Notes: generated from the letters alone by a model not told the origin. Positions 17,288 to 26,401 are shown, numbered from the stretch's first letter. The stretch is 64,000 nt of DNA from Streptomyces sp. HPF1205 (GCF_020400825.1 NZ_JAINVH010000001.1:186001-250000), one strand, 5' to 3'. Numbers and translations are program-made.

Positions 17288-19510
17288 ATGGGGGAGACGC
17301 CGCACCTTTCCGTGCTCGAGGGCGTCCTGGAACGGATCACGTACGCCAACGAGGACAACGGATACACGGTCGCGCGGGTGGACACCGGCCGTGGCTCCGG
17401 AGACCTGCTCACGGTCGTGGGCGCGCTGCTCGGCGCACAGCCGGGCGAATCCCTGCGGATGCACGGTCGCTGGGGCTCGCACCCGCAGTACGGCAAGCAG
17501 TTCACGGTGGAGAACTACACGACGGTCCTGCCGGCCACGATCCAGGGCATCCGGCGCTACCTCGGATCAGGGCTGATCAAAGGCATCGGGCCGAAAATCG
17601 CCGAGCGGATCGTCGACCACTTCGGCACCGGCACGCTGGAGGTCATCGAGAGCGAGCCCAAGCGCCTGATCGAGGTTCCCGGGCTCGGCCCCAAGCGCAC
17701 CAAGCTGATCGCCGCCGCTTGGGAGGAACAGAAGGCGATCAAGGAGGTGATGCTGTTCCTGCAGGGAGTGGGCGTCTCCACGTCCATCGCCGTGCGGATC
17801 TACAAGAACTACAGGGACGCCTCGATCTCCGTGGTCAAGAACCAGCCCTACCGGCTGGCCGCCGACGTGTGGGGCATCGGCTTCCTGACGGCGGACCGGA
17901 TCGCCCAAGCGGTCGGCATACCCCACGACAGCCCCGAGCGGGTCAAGGCCGGCCTGCAGTACGCCCTTTCGCAGGCCACCGACAACGGCAACTGCTTCCT
18001 GCCCCAGGAACGTCTGATCGCCGACTCGGTCAAGCTGCTCCAGGTGGACACCGGGCTGGTCATCGACTGCCTCGGCGAACTGGTCGACGAGGAGGGCGTG
18101 GTGCGTGAGAGCGTGCCCGCGCCGGACGGTGACGGCGAGCCGGTCAGGGCCGTCTATCTGGTGCCGTTCCACCGGGCCGAGATATCGCTCGCCGGGCAGG
18201 TGATGCGTCTGCTGCGTGGCCCGGAGGACCGGCTGCCCGCCTTCCGGGACGTGCAGTGGGACAAGGCGCTGGCCTGGCTGGCAAGCACGACGGGCGCCGA
18301 TCTCGCCCCCGAGCAGGAGCAGGCGGTGCGGCTGGCGCTCACCGAGAGGGTCGCCGTGCTCACCGGCGGGCCCGGATGCGGCAAGTCCTTCACGGTCCGG
18401 TCGATCGTGACTCTCGCCCAGGCCAAGAAGGCCAAGGTGGTGCTCGCCGCGCCGACCGGCAGGGCCGCCAAGCGACTGGCGGAACTGACCGGTGCCGAGG
18501 CGTCCACCGTGCACCGTCTGCTGGAGTTGAAGCCGGGGGGTGACGCGGCGTACGACAAGGACCGGCCGCTGGACGCCGACCTCGTGGTGATCGACGAGGC
18601 GTCCATGCTGGACCTGCTGCTTGCCAACAAACTGGTGAAGGCGGTGCCGCCGGGCGCCCACCTGCTGTTCGTCGGGGACGTGGACCAGTTGCCGAGCGTG
18701 GGTGCGGGCGAGGTGCTGCGGGACCTGCTGGCGCCGCTCAGCCCGGTTCCGGCGGTGCGGCTGACCCGTATCTTCCGGCAGGCGCAGCAGTCGGGGGTGG
18801 TCACCAACGCGCACCGGATCAACTCGGGCGTGCCGCCGGTCACCCAGGGATTGCCGGACTTCTTCCTCTTCCCGGAGGAGGACTCCGAGGAGGCGGGCCG
18901 GCTGACCGTGGACGTGGTGGCCCGCCGGATTCCGGCCAGATTCGGCCTCGACCCGCGGCGGGACGTGCAGGTGCTCACCCCGATGCACCGCGGCCCGGCG
19001 GGGGCCGGTGTGCTCAACGGGCTCCTGCAGCAGGCGGTCACTCCGGCCCGCCCCGACCTGCCGGAGCGCCGCTTCGGCGGCCGCACGTTCCGCGTGGGGG
19101 ACAAGGTGACGCAGATCCGGAACAACTACGAGAAGGGGGAAAATGGGGTATTCAACGGCACGGTGGGGGTGGTCACCGCACTCGACACCGTCGATCAGCG
19201 GCTGACCGTGCGTACCGACGAGGACGAGGAGGTCGGTTACGACTTCGACGAGCTGGACGAGCTGGCCCACGCGTATGCGGTGACGATCCACCGCTCGCAG
19301 GGCAGTGAGTATCCGGCGGTAGTGATCCCTGTCACCACGGGTGCCTGGATGATGCTCCAGCGCAACCTGCTTTACACGGCGGTCACGCGGGCGAAACGGC
19401 TGGTCGTCCTGGTCGGCTCGCGTCGGGCGATCGGTCAGGCGGTGCGCACGGTCTCCGCGGGCAAACGCTTCACGGCTCTCGACCACAGACTGTCCCTGGG
19501 CGCAAAATAG
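17288..19510 (+). CDS. RecD2-type ATP-dependent DNA helicase
   Basis: Predicted 740 aa, the length of stand-alone RecD2 proteins rather than RecBCD-bound RecD. An N-terminal OB-like domain (residues about 6-75) precedes helix-hairpin-helix segments (GIGPKIAERIVDHFGTGTL, VPGLGPKRTKLI). The SF1B helicase core has Walker A GGPGCGKSFT near residue 360, APTGRAAKRLAEL, Walker B VVIDEASM near 436, GDVDQLPSVG, and the C-terminal UvrD-like AVTIHRSQGSEYP with RNLLYTAVTRAK. It is expected to unwind DNA 5' to 3' in repair or recombination. The ATG at 17288 follows GAAGGGAGG. Confidence 0.93.
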   Translation: MGETPHLSVLEGVLERITYANEDNGYTVARVDTGRGSGDLLTVVGALLGAQPGESLRMHGRWGSHPQYGKQFTVENYTTVLPATIQGIRRYLGSGLIKGIGPKIAERIVDHFGTGTLEVIESEPKRLIEVPGLGPKRTKLIAAAWEEQKAIKEVMLFLQGVGVSTSIAVRIYKNYRDASISVVKNQPYRLAADVWGIGFLTADRIAQAVGIPHDSPERVKAGLQYALSQATDNGNCFLPQERLIADSVKLLQVDTGLVIDCLGELVDEEGVVRESVPAPDGDGEPVRAVYLVPFHRAEISLAGQVMRLLRGPEDRLPAFRDVQWDKALAWLASTTGADLAPEQEQAVRLALTERVAVLTGGPGCGKSFTVRSIVTLAQAKKAKVVLAAPTGRAAKRLAELTGAEASTVHRLLELKPGGDAAYDKDRPLDADLVVIDEASMLDLLLANKLVKAVPPGAHLLFVGDVDQLPSVGAGEVLRDLLAPLSPVPAVRLTRIFRQAQQSGVVTNAHRINSGVPPVTQGLPDFFLFPEEDSEEAGRLTVDVVARRIPARFGLDPRRDVQVLTPMHRGPAGAGVLNGLLQQAVTPARPDLPERRFGGRTFRVGDKVTQIRNNYEKGENGVFNGTVGVVTALDTVDQRLTVRTDEDEEVGYDFDELDELAHAYAVTIHRSQGSEYPAVVIPVTTGAWMMLQRNLLYTAVTRAKRLVVLVGSRRAIGQAVRTVSAGKRFTALDHRLSLGAK

Positions 19511-19634
19511 GCACTCCGTGCCACTTTTCGGCCCGATGGTCGACCCCGAGTGCACACCTCAGTGGCAAATGGGGGACAGTGGACGTAGTCAGGGCACCTC
19601 GAAGAAGAGGCAACACCGTCGGTGAGGGAATGAC

Positions 19635-20924
19635 GTGAGCGACAACTCTGTAGTACTGCGGTACGGGGACGGCGAATACAGCTACCCCGTTGTGGACAGC
19701 ACCGTCGGCGACAAGGGCTTCGACATCGGCAAGCTGCGTGCCGACACAGGTCTGGTCACCCTGGACAGCGGCTACGGCAACACCGCGGCCTACAAGTCCG
19801 CGATCACCTTCCTCGACGGTGAGCAGGGCATCCTGCGCTACCGCGGCTACCCGATCGAGCAGCTCGCCGAGCGAGGCACGTTCCTGGAGACCGCTTACCT
19901 GCTGATCAACGGGGAGCTTCCCACCGTCGACCAGTTGGCGGACTTCAAACGCGAGATCACCCAGCACACCCTGCTGCACGAGGACGTCAAACGGTTCTAC
20001 GACGGGTTCCCGCGCGACGCGCACCCGATGGCGATGCTGTCCTCCGTGGTCAGCGCGCTGTCGACGTTCTACCAGGACAGCCACAACCCGTTCGACCCCG
20101 AGCAGCGCCACCTCTCCACGATCCGGCTGCTGGCCAAGCTGCCGACGATCGCCGCGTACGCGTACAAGAAGTCGGTCGGCCAGCCCGTGGTCTACCCGCG
20201 CAACGATCTCGGATACGTCGAGAACTTCCTGCGCATGACGTTCTCGGTGCCGGCCGAGGAGTACGAGCTCGACCCGGTGGTGGTCAGCGCGCTGGACAAG
20301 CTCTTCATCCTGCACGCGGACCACGAGCAGAACTGTTCGACCTCGACCGTTCGCCTGGTCGGCTCGTCGCAGGCCAACCTGTTCGCGTCGATCTCCGCGG
20401 GCATCAACGCTCTGTGGGGGCCGCTGCACGGCGGTGCCAACCAGTCGGTCCTGGAGATGCTGGAGCGCATCCAGGCCGAGGGCGGCGACGTGGACTCCTT
20501 CATCCGCAAGGTGAAGAACAAGGAGGACGGCGTCAAGCTCATGGGCTTCGGCCACCGCGTCTACAAGAACTTCGACCCCAGGGCGAAGATCATCAAGGCG
20601 GCGGCGCACGACGTCCTCTCCGCGCTCGGCAAGTCCGACGAGCTGCTCGACATCGCGCTCAAGCTCGAAGAGCACGCCCTGAGCGACGATTACTTCGTCT
20701 CGCGCAAGCTCTACCCGAACGTGGACTTCTACACCGGCCTGATCTACCGCGCCATGGGCTTCCCGACCTCCATGTTCACGGTGCTCTTCGCCCTCGGCCG
20801 ACTGCCGGGCTGGATCGCCCAGTGGCACGAGATGATCAAGGAGCCGGGCTCGCGCATCGGCCGTCCGCGGCAGATCTACACCGGCATCGTCACTCGCGAC
20901 TACGTGCCGGTCGAGGCCCGCTGA
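19635..20924 (+). CDS. gltA: Citrate synthase (type II, hexameric family)
   Basis: Predicted 429 aa. It makes citrate from oxaloacetate and acetyl-CoA as the entry step of the TCA cycle. The catalytic segments are intact: GPLHGGANQSVLEML with the first His, MGFGHRVYKNFDPRA with the second, and FYTGLIYRAMGFP near the C-terminus. Its N-terminal extra domain (SVVLRYGDGEYSYPV onward) marks the type II, NADH-sensitive lineage. The GTG at 19635 fits the family start; an ATG six bases earlier is out of frame and stops after two codons. A strong hairpin at 20945-20975 closes the transcript. Confidence 0.96.
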   Translation: MSDNSVVLRYGDGEYSYPVVDSTVGDKGFDIGKLRADTGLVTLDSGYGNTAAYKSAITFLDGEQGILRYRGYPIEQLAERGTFLETAYLLINGELPTVDQLADFKREITQHTLLHEDVKRFYDGFPRDAHPMAMLSSVVSALSTFYQDSHNPFDPEQRHLSTIRLLAKLPTIAAYAYKKSVGQPVVYPRNDLGYVENFLRMTFSVPAEEYELDPVVVSALDKLFILHADHEQNCSTSTVRLVGSSQANLFASISAGINALWGPLHGGANQSVLEMLERIQAEGGDVDSFIRKVKNKEDGVKLMGFGHRVYKNFDPRAKIIKAAAHDVLSALGKSDELLDIALKLEEHALSDDYFVSRKLYPNVDFYTGLIYRAMGFPTSMFTVLFALGRLPGWIAQWHEMIKEPGSRIGRPRQIYTGIVTRDYVPVEAR

Positions 20925-20944
20925 CCCGCGCAGTCTGCACCCCT

Positions 20945-20975
20945 CCGGTTCCCCCGCCCCGGGCGGGGGAACCGG
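20945..20975 (+). terminator. Terminator hairpin after citrate synthase
   Basis: Arms ccggttcccccgccc and gggcgggggaaccgg pair over 15 bp around a single central C, 20 nt after the stop codon. No clear T-run follows. Confidence 0.78.
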
Positions 20976-21016
20976 TCGTTACGGGCAGGGTCTCGCGGCC
21001 CGCGGATCATGAGGAA

Positions 21017-21093
21017 GCGCCCCGCGCTGGATCCCCCCACGGGTCCGGCACGGGGCGCTCCCGTTCCCCGGTGCGGATCCCCCCACGGGTCCG
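21017..21093. repeat. Direct repeats and hairpin in the 20925-21399 gap
   Basis: GGATCCCCCCACGGGTCCG occurs at 21029-21047 and again at 21075-21093, 46 bp apart. The first copy lies inside a larger stem made by agcgccccg (21017-21025) and cggggcgct (21051-21059). The 475-nt gap otherwise has no credible gene; it must contain the promoter of the following SDR. Confidence 0.6.
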
Positions 21094-21399
21094 AACCGGG
21101 CGCTTTTCGGCGGCTGCGCCGTGGCCGGGACGAAGGTCCCGGGGTGGCCGCTCAAAGCTCCCTGGACGTCGCCCCGGCGACGCCGTCCGGGCCGTCCCCC
21201 AAGACAGCCCATCGCAGCCCCCCACCGCTTCCGCCGGGAATGCGGTGCTCACGAGATAAGACCTACCACCCACCTGAATGGTTACGTCCCAAGCTATGTG
21301 ATCTGTGTCTCCCAAGGGAAGGTGTTTTCGCAGGCTACCCCGCGCGCGAGGCGGCCGGGCCGATCCCGTAGCGTGCTGTCTCCTCGGGAGGGCGAGCAC

Positions 21400-22149
21400 A
21401 TGGCAGAGAACGGCAAGGCTGTCCGTACCATCGTAGTCACTGGCGGGGGCACGGGTATCGGGCGGGCCATCGCGACCCGGTTCGCGCAGGACGGTCACCG
21501 CGTCACCATCATGGGGCGCCGGCGTGAGGTGCTGCACGCGACCGCGGACGAGCTGCGCGGCGAACGCGGTCTGGACGTCACTCCTGTGGTGTGCGATCTG
21601 GCCGACCCCGATGACGTGGAAGCCACGCTTCCGCTGTTGCCGCAGCGAGTGGACGTGCTGGTCAACAGCGCGGGCAGTCGTGAGCTGGCCGTCGGCAGCG
21701 GGCCGCACGGCATGCTGGCCCGGTGGCGCGGCGACTTCGAACGCAACGTACTGACCGCCGTGCTGCTGACCGAGTCCCTGCGGGACCGTTTCACCAGGGA
21801 CGGCGGGCGGGTCGTCACCGTGAGTTCCGTGGCGGCGCTGCGCGGGGCCGGTTCGTACGGCGCTTCCAAGGCCGCCCTGCACGCCTGGAACCACTCGCTG
21901 GCGGCGCAGCTCGGTCCGCAGGGAGTGACGTGCAACATCGTGGCGCCCGGGACGGTGGCCGGCACCGAGTTCTTCGGCTCACGGCTCAATCAGGCCGAAC
22001 TGACCCGACGGGCCGGACGCACCCTGGTGGGCCGGGTCGGCCGCCCCGACGACGTGGCGGCGGCCGTCGTCTTCCTCGCCTCGCCGGAGGCCGGCTTCAT
22101 CACGGGCGAGATCCTGCAGTGCAACGGCGGGGAACTGCTCGGCCGGTGA
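21400..22149 (+). CDS. Short-chain dehydrogenase/reductase (SDR)
   Basis: Predicted 249 aa classical SDR. The cofactor motif TGGGTGIG (residues about 14-21), VNSAG, the catalytic Ser region VVTVSSVAAL and the YGASKAAL Tyr-Lys motif are all present. An Arg pair after the second beta strand (MGRRRE) suggests NADPH preference. The ATG at 21400 follows CTCGGGAGGG. The C-terminus ITGEILQCNGGELLGR is the standard tail. The substrate is not predictable and the neighbours give no pathway; this is probably a single-gene unit. The 22150-22427 gap downstream is a GCC-rich imperfect repeat array with no gene. Confidence 0.9.
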   Translation: MAENGKAVRTIVVTGGGTGIGRAIATRFAQDGHRVTIMGRRREVLHATADELRGERGLDVTPVVCDLADPDDVEATLPLLPQRVDVLVNSAGSRELAVGSGPHGMLARWRGDFERNVLTAVLLTESLRDRFTRDGGRVVTVSSVAALRGAGSYGASKAALHAWNHSLAAQLGPQGVTCNIVAPGTVAGTEFFGSRLNQAELTRRAGRTLVGRVGRPDDVAAAVVFLASPEAGFITGEILQCNGGELLGR

Positions 22150-22427
22150 CGGCCGCCGGAGCCGCCTGCGCGGACGCCGCCAAAGCCGCCTGCGCGGGGC
22201 CGCCGGGGTCACCTGCGTAGGCCGCCGGGCCACCCGCGTAGGTCGGCGGCCGCCACGTTCCGGGGCTTCTCCGTCCTGGGGACGACGCGGGGACCTTGGA
22301 CCTGCGACCTCAGGATGAATCTTTTTCGGAATCCCCGGGGAGTTCCCCGATCCGCCCGAAACACCCTTGCCGTAACCGTGTGATCGCTGTCAGCGTGGAG
22401 CGACGGGGCGGGAAGAGGGGCGGAGGC

Positions 22428-23222
22428 ATGGACGTTGCACTGAGCGTGTCGTCATTGGACTTCACCTCGGGTCTGGCGGACCACCTCCGGGGTGGGCATG
22501 TCATATGGGCGTATGCCCTGCTCGCGGCCACGACAGCGCCTCCGCTCGTGCCGAACGCGGTGCTGCTCGTGACCGGTGGCGTGATGGCCGCGGAGGGGCA
22601 TCTCAACCTCGCTCTCGTCCTCCTCGTCGTCGCGGGGAGCGCGGTTCTGGGCGACATGCTGATGCACCGCACGGGACGCGCGCTCAGCGGCCGTGTCCTC
22701 ACCCGTATGAGCCGTCGTCCCCGCCGTGCCGCCCTGTTGAAGTGGGCGGCACGCCGCATACAGCGGCACGGCGTACCGTTCGTCATCGGCGTGCGGTTCC
22801 TGCCGAGCGGCAGGGTGATCGGCGGTCTCGCGGCCGGTGTGATGCGCTACCCGGCCCGGAAGTACGTGGTCGGTGCCGGTGTGGCGGAGTCGGTCTGGGC
22901 CTCCTACTCGGTGGGCGCGGGCTACATCAGCGGACGGGCCGCCTCCAACTCCTTCTACGCGCTGGCCCTGGGGCTGGGCATATCCCTGATCGTCGCGGGG
23001 ATCGGCACCGTGGCGCAGTGGGCGTCCCGGGTCCGGGAAAAACGTCTGGGTGGCGCGGACGTGAGTGTTCCCCGGCCCTCGGCCGTGGTGGCCGCGTCGC
23101 TGGCGGGTGAGCGGGCCACGGTACGCCCACCAGGAGGGTCCGGGTCCGCCCCACCGGGGACGACCGGCCCCTGGGACGACGGCGATGCCGACACCTGCCC
23201 GATGGCCTGCCACTTCAGGTAG
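22428..23222 (+). CDS. DedA/VTT family membrane protein
   Basis: Predicted 264 aa integral membrane protein. The DedA (SNARE-associated/VTT) hallmark is present: a conserved glycine-rich first membrane region, then RFLPSGRVIGGLAAGVMRYP, which carries the family Arg and Gly residues of the re-entrant loop. Four to five hydrophobic segments lie between residues about 20 and 200, and the last 60 residues are a disordered cytoplasmic tail. Relatives act in lipid flipping and envelope homeostasis; the exact substrate is unknown. The ATG at 22428 follows GGAGG. The gene converges on a TetR gene with a shared terminator. Confidence 0.85.
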   Translation: MDVALSVSSLDFTSGLADHLRGGHVIWAYALLAATTAPPLVPNAVLLVTGGVMAAEGHLNLALVLLVVAGSAVLGDMLMHRTGRALSGRVLTRMSRRPRRAALLKWAARRIQRHGVPFVIGVRFLPSGRVIGGLAAGVMRYPARKYVVGAGVAESVWASYSVGAGYISGRAASNSFYALALGLGISLIVAGIGTVAQWASRVREKRLGGADVSVPRPSAVVAASLAGERATVRPPGGSGSAPPGTTGPWDDGDADTCPMACHFR

Positions 23223-23261
23223 CCGAACGCACTGTCCGGCCCCCACGAGCTGCTTTCCGGG

Positions 23262-23286
23262 AATCCGTACGGAACCCGTACGGATT
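23262..23286. terminator. Bidirectional terminator between convergent DedA and TetR genes
   Basis: AATCCGTACGG and CCGTACGGATT pair perfectly over 11 bp around an AAC loop. With an A on one side and ATTT on the other, it can serve both strands. Confidence 0.78.
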
Positions 23287-23299
23287 TCGCGTTGCGTCC

Positions 23300-24082
23300 T
23301 CAGGGGGCGGTGGGGCGCCCCTCCGGTGTCGCCGCCGCCCCCTCGTCCTCGCTTCCGGTCACCCGAGCCGCCGACTCGTCCGCGCACCCGTCCCCCTCTC
23401 CGTTCGCGGACTCGGACCCGGTCTCGGTCTCGGTCTCGGACGCCGGAGACCGGCGGGGTACGGCCTCGGTTCCGACGTACGGGGCCAGGTAGCGGTAGAG
23501 CACGCCCTTCGTCTCCCGGACGTAGGCGGCGCGCTCCTCGCCGCCGTGCTCGGCGACGAGGTCCAGCCCCGTCGTGAACATCGCGAGTGACATCTGGGCC
23601 ATGAGCGCCAGCTCGCCGGCCGAGAGCGAGGGCGCGCGGACGGCGATCATGCCGGCGACGCGCTCGACCAGCGCCGTGTGGAGCACCTGGTGGTCGTCGG
23701 CCACTCTGCCCGGGGCGTCGGGACTCTTCAGCAGCGCCAGCATCGCCAGGTTGGCCGTGCTGAACTCGATGATCGGGTCGGTCACCGCGTCGATCAACCG
23801 GTCGAGCGGCAGCCGGGCGTTGTCCTCCGTGAAGATCCGGCCGTGCGCCCGCTCCATGTCGCGAATGAGCTGGGTGCTCAATTCGATCGCGATGGCTTCC
23901 TTGTTCGGGAAGAACTGGTACAGCGTGCCCGGTGACACGCCCGCCTCGCGGGCGATCGCACTCGTACTCGACGCGGTGTAGCCCTCCTTGCAGAACACCT
24001 GGGCCGCGGCCTGCAGCAACTGTGCGATGCGCCGTTCACCCCGCGCCTGCCGGCGGCGCGGCTTCTCGTCCGCCTCGGACAC
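23300..24082 (-). CDS. TetR family regulator beside a decayed MMPL transporter
   Basis: Predicted 260 aa from the GTG at 24082, which has GGGAG five bases upstream; longer starts would swallow the operator. Residues about 15-62 are the TetR HTH (AAAQVFCKEGYTASST, then IAREAGVSPGTLYQFFPNKEAI). The ligand domain is followed by an acidic, Thr/Glu-repeat tail (ETETETGSES) of about 55 residues. The only divergent neighbour is an MMPL transporter remnant, so this is probably its former repressor. An intact inverted repeat just upstream suggests the control site survives. Confidence 0.9.
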   Translation of the reverse strand: MSEADEKPRRRQARGERRIAQLLQAAAQVFCKEGYTASSTSAIAREAGVSPGTLYQFFPNKEAIAIELSTQLIRDMERAHGRIFTEDNARLPLDRLIDAVTDPIIEFSTANLAMLALLKSPDAPGRVADDHQVLHTALVERVAGMIAVRAPSLSAGELALMAQMSLAMFTTGLDLVAEHGGEERAAYVRETKGVLYRYLAPYVGTEAVPRRSPASETETETGSESANGEGDGCADESAARVTGSEDEGAAATPEGRPTAP

Positions 24083-24106
24083 ATTGACTCCCAGGGAGGA
24101 TTGACA

Positions 24107-24128
24107 AATGCGAGTCACCTCTCGCATT
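24107..24128. promoter_or_regulatory. TetR operator overlapping a TTGACA promoter box
   Basis: AATGCGAG-TCACCT-CTCGCATT is an 8-bp perfect inverted repeat with a 6-bp spacer. On the plus strand it directly follows TTGACA (24101-24106), so the operator would sit between -35 and -10 of the promoter for the MMPL remnant. Confidence 0.7.
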
Positions 24129-24163
24129 CTGGAGAAACACGAGCGACCCATCGTGTTTTCGAT

Positions 24164-24200
24164 TCTAGACGTTCTGCGGGGGTCTAGACGTTCTACGGGG
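24164..24200. repeat. Tandem 18-bp repeat before the MMPL remnant
   Basis: TCTAGACGTTCTGCGGGG (24164-24181) and TCTAGACGTTCTACGGGG (24183-24200) differ by one base and are offset by 19 bp. The second ends just before the GAGAGGAAG ribosome-binding region of the remnant. They may be a second operator or a small duplication. Confidence 0.7.
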
Positions 24201-24216
24201 AGAGGAAGCCTGTGAT

Positions 24217-24783
24217 ATGTCCGATGTCAACCGTGAAGTCCCGTTCGGGGGCCGGACGTGGGTCGTCACCGCCGGACGGCGGCTGACATTGCTGTTCGCC
24301 CTGGTCCTCACCGCGCTCACGGCGGTGGCAGGCGGTGGCGTGTCCGGCCGCCTGGCGCGCGGCGACTGGGGACCTCGCCGGCTCCCACGCCTCGGTCACC
24401 GGCCAGGCCGTGATGCTGGTGGGCCGCAAGTCCGCGATCGGGGTGAAGCCGCCCTGGGCGGCGGCGGTCGTCGTACTGGTCATCCTGGCGCTCGTCTTCC
24501 CGCCGGCCGTCAGTGCGGTGATACCGCCGCAGGCCCTGCTGCTCAACGCCACCGGTCTGACCGCGATGTCCGGTCGTTGGACGCGACGGCGGTACGAAAT
24601 CTGCTGGTTTCCGACGCTATGCGATTGACGGGCCGGGCCACTTGGCGGGTGACGCGGCGGTTGCGCGCCTTCCACGAGCGGTTCGGGATATCCGAGGGCG
24701 GCGAGACCGGTACCGGTGGGAGCGGGGCGCCGCGACCGGGGCGGGGGCCGGACCCCGAACCGGTGGGCACAGGCCGTGGCTGA
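24217..24783 (+). pseudogene. Decayed MMPL (RND-type) transporter remnant
   Basis: Only 567 nt remain of a gene that normally encodes about 700 aa. The first frame gives an MMPL-like N-terminus with one membrane helix (RRLTLLFALVLTALTAVAGG). The middle part is in the +1 frame (about 24335-24600) and reads like the late membrane region, ending IPPQALLLNATGLTA. The first frame then resumes with LLVSDAMRLTGRATW and RRFHERFGISEG-like sequence, the usual MMPL C-terminus. At least one large internal deletion and two frame changes are needed to explain this, so a functional transporter is very unlikely. The homology was recognised by eye and should be confirmed by a search. Confidence 0.62.
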
Positions 24784-24790
24784 GGCCCGG

Positions 24791-24991
24791 TCAGGGGCTG
24801 CGGCGGCCGCGGTTCCCCGGCCGGCGGGCGCTCCAGGCTCTGATGGTGTCGGCATACCAGAACGGTTTGCCGCCTTCCACGAGATCGGGGTCGGGCAGAT
24901 GCCCGTGCTTGCGGTACGAGCGCACGGTGTCGACCTGCACGCGGATGTGCGCGGCGATGTCCGCGTACGACCACAGGGTCCGGTCGGTCAT
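24791..24991 (-). CDS. Small HTH protein (MerR/excisionase-like fold)
   Basis: Predicted 66 aa: TLWSYADIAAHIRVQVDTV, then RSYRKHGHLPDPDLVEGGKP, then WYADTIRAWSARRPG. This is the single-HTH, AlpA/excisionase-like family common in actinomycetes, which selects a DNA site through SYADIA...VRSYRKHG. There is no integrase or phage gene nearby, so it is probably a stand-alone regulator. It lies tail-to-tail with the MMPL remnant. The 24992-25239 gap upstream carries the promoters for this gene and for the divergent lacI. Confidence 0.8.
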   Translation of the reverse strand: MTDRTLWSYADIAAHIRVQVDTVRSYRKHGHLPDPDLVEGGKPFWYADTIRAWSARRPGNRGRRSP

Positions 24992-25204
24992 GATGCACCT
25001 CTCCGTGTGGCGGGGGAGCCGTTGGTCAGCACCCTCGTCCGGTCAACGACCGACCGACGGCGGCGAATGGGCCTGTTGATCTTCTGTGACGGGGAACCCG
25101 CGTAACGGTGACAATCGTCGTCGGCGGATGACCGTGACCGCCGGAGGGCCGGTCCGCACCCGAAGCTTCGGGCAGGGGTGCGGAACTGGGTACATTGACC
25201 GTGT

Positions 25205-25213
25205 AAACGGTTT
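25205..25213. promoter_or_regulatory. Candidate LacI autoregulatory operator
   Basis: AAAC-G-GTTT is a palindrome around one central base, 26 bp before the lacI start, inside TGTAAACGGTTTCCC. The form fits LacI-family operators; autoregulation is inferred from position. Confidence 0.5.
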
Positions 25214-25239
25214 CCCAGCGTCGGATACGGAGCTCCGCC

Positions 25240-26247
25240 ATGGCAACGATCGCCGAGGTCGCACGGCACGCAGGTGTGTCCTCCAGCACCGTGTCGTACG
25301 TCCTCAGCGGGAAGCGGTCGATCTCCGAGAAGACGCGGAGCCGGGTGGAGCGCAGCATCCGCGAACTGGGGTACCACCCCAACGCGGGGGCCAGGGCGCT
25401 GGCCAGTAACAGGTCCCGCATCATCGCGCTCATGGTGCCGCTGCGTACCGACATGTATTTGCCGGTGATGATGGAGATCGCCATCGCGGTGGCCACCACG
25501 GCCCGGCAGCACGGCCAGGACGTGCTGCTGCTGACCGGCGAGGAGGGGCCGACCGCGGTGCGCAGGGTGGTGGGGAGCGGGCTGGCGGACGCCATGATCG
25601 TGATGGACGTGGAGCTGGAGGACGAGCGGGTGCCGCTGTTGCGGACGGCGGAGAGGCCGGCGGTGCTGATCGGCCAGCCCGCCGATCCGGTCGGGCTGAC
25701 CTGTGTCGACCTGGACTTCGCGGCCACCGGGGCGCTGTGCGTGGACCACCTGGCCGATCTCGGGCACCGGGACGTCGCGATGATCGGGGAGGCTACGGGG
25801 GTCTACCGGCGGCACACCGGGTTCGCCGAGCGGACCCTCGTAGGGCTGCGCGCCCGGGCACGCGAGCGCGGGGTGCGGGTCATCCACCGCCCGTGCGAGG
25901 GGACTTACGAGTCCACCGCCGGTGTGCTGGCCCGGATCTTCGAGGAGCGGCCGGGCACCACCGGCCTCGTGGTGCAGAACGAGTCGGCGGTCGATCCGCT
26001 GCTCAATCTGCTGCGGCAGCAGGGCCGGGCGGTGCCGGAGGACGTGTCGGTGGTGGCTATATGCCCGGAGCAGGTTGCGTTGCAGGCGTCGGTGCAGCTC
26101 ACCTCCGTGGCGCTGCCCGCGCACGAGATGGGGCGCCGGGCCGTAGAGCTGGTGATCGCCAAGGTCGAGGGGGGTGAGCCGGAGGCGCTGACGTTGCTGC
26201 GACCCCAGCTCACCGTTCGCGCGAGCACCGGCCCGGCGCCGGCCTGA
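25240..26247 (+). CDS. LacI family transcriptional regulator
   Basis: Predicted 335 aa. HTH and hinge occupy residues 1-56 (MATIAEVARHAGVSSSTVSY, VLSGKRSISEKTRSRV). The sensor domain has VLIGQPADPVGLTCVDLDF, the HLADLGHRDVAMIG motif and the C-terminal LTSVALPAHEMGRRAVELV. It converges on a class II aldolase and a SIS-domain isomerase gene; control of those is possible because both pairs concern sugars, but no shared operator was found. The AAACGGTTT palindrome upstream suggests autoregulation. Confidence 0.9.
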   Translation: MATIAEVARHAGVSSSTVSYVLSGKRSISEKTRSRVERSIRELGYHPNAGARALASNRSRIIALMVPLRTDMYLPVMMEIAIAVATTARQHGQDVLLLTGEEGPTAVRRVVGSGLADAMIVMDVELEDERVPLLRTAERPAVLIGQPADPVGLTCVDLDFAATGALCVDHLADLGHRDVAMIGEATGVYRRHTGFAERTLVGLRARARERGVRVIHRPCEGTYESTAGVLARIFEERPGTTGLVVQNESAVDPLLNLLRQQGRAVPEDVSVVAICPEQVALQASVQLTSVALPAHEMGRRAVELVIAKVEGGEPEALTLLRPQLTVRASTGPAPA

Positions 26248-26369
26248 TCCGCGCCGGCCTCATCCGCGCCGGCATGACGCGCGAGCCCGCGCGGGTACGC
26301 CCGGCCGGAGGCGACCGGCGAGCCGGGGCGGCACCTTGACCGCTCGGGCACGTGCACTCTTGCTCTTCT

Positions 26370-26401
26370 GGCCCCTTGGCCCCTTGGCCCCTTGGCCCCT
26401 T
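26370..26401. repeat. Four tandem GGCCCCTT octamers
   Basis: Four perfect copies of GGCCCCTT lie in the gap between the convergent lacI and aldolase genes (26248-26442). Degenerate copies continue to about 26436. The gap also has two CATCCGCGCCGGC-like copies near 26250-26270. No gene is seen; the array may help termination or be slippage. Confidence 0.75.

Noticed and set aside
19629..19637. ATG-ACG-TGA mini-frame overlapping the GTG start of citrate synthase
   Set aside because: It could be a start-stop leader, but there is no separate RBS evidence and such overlaps arise by chance.
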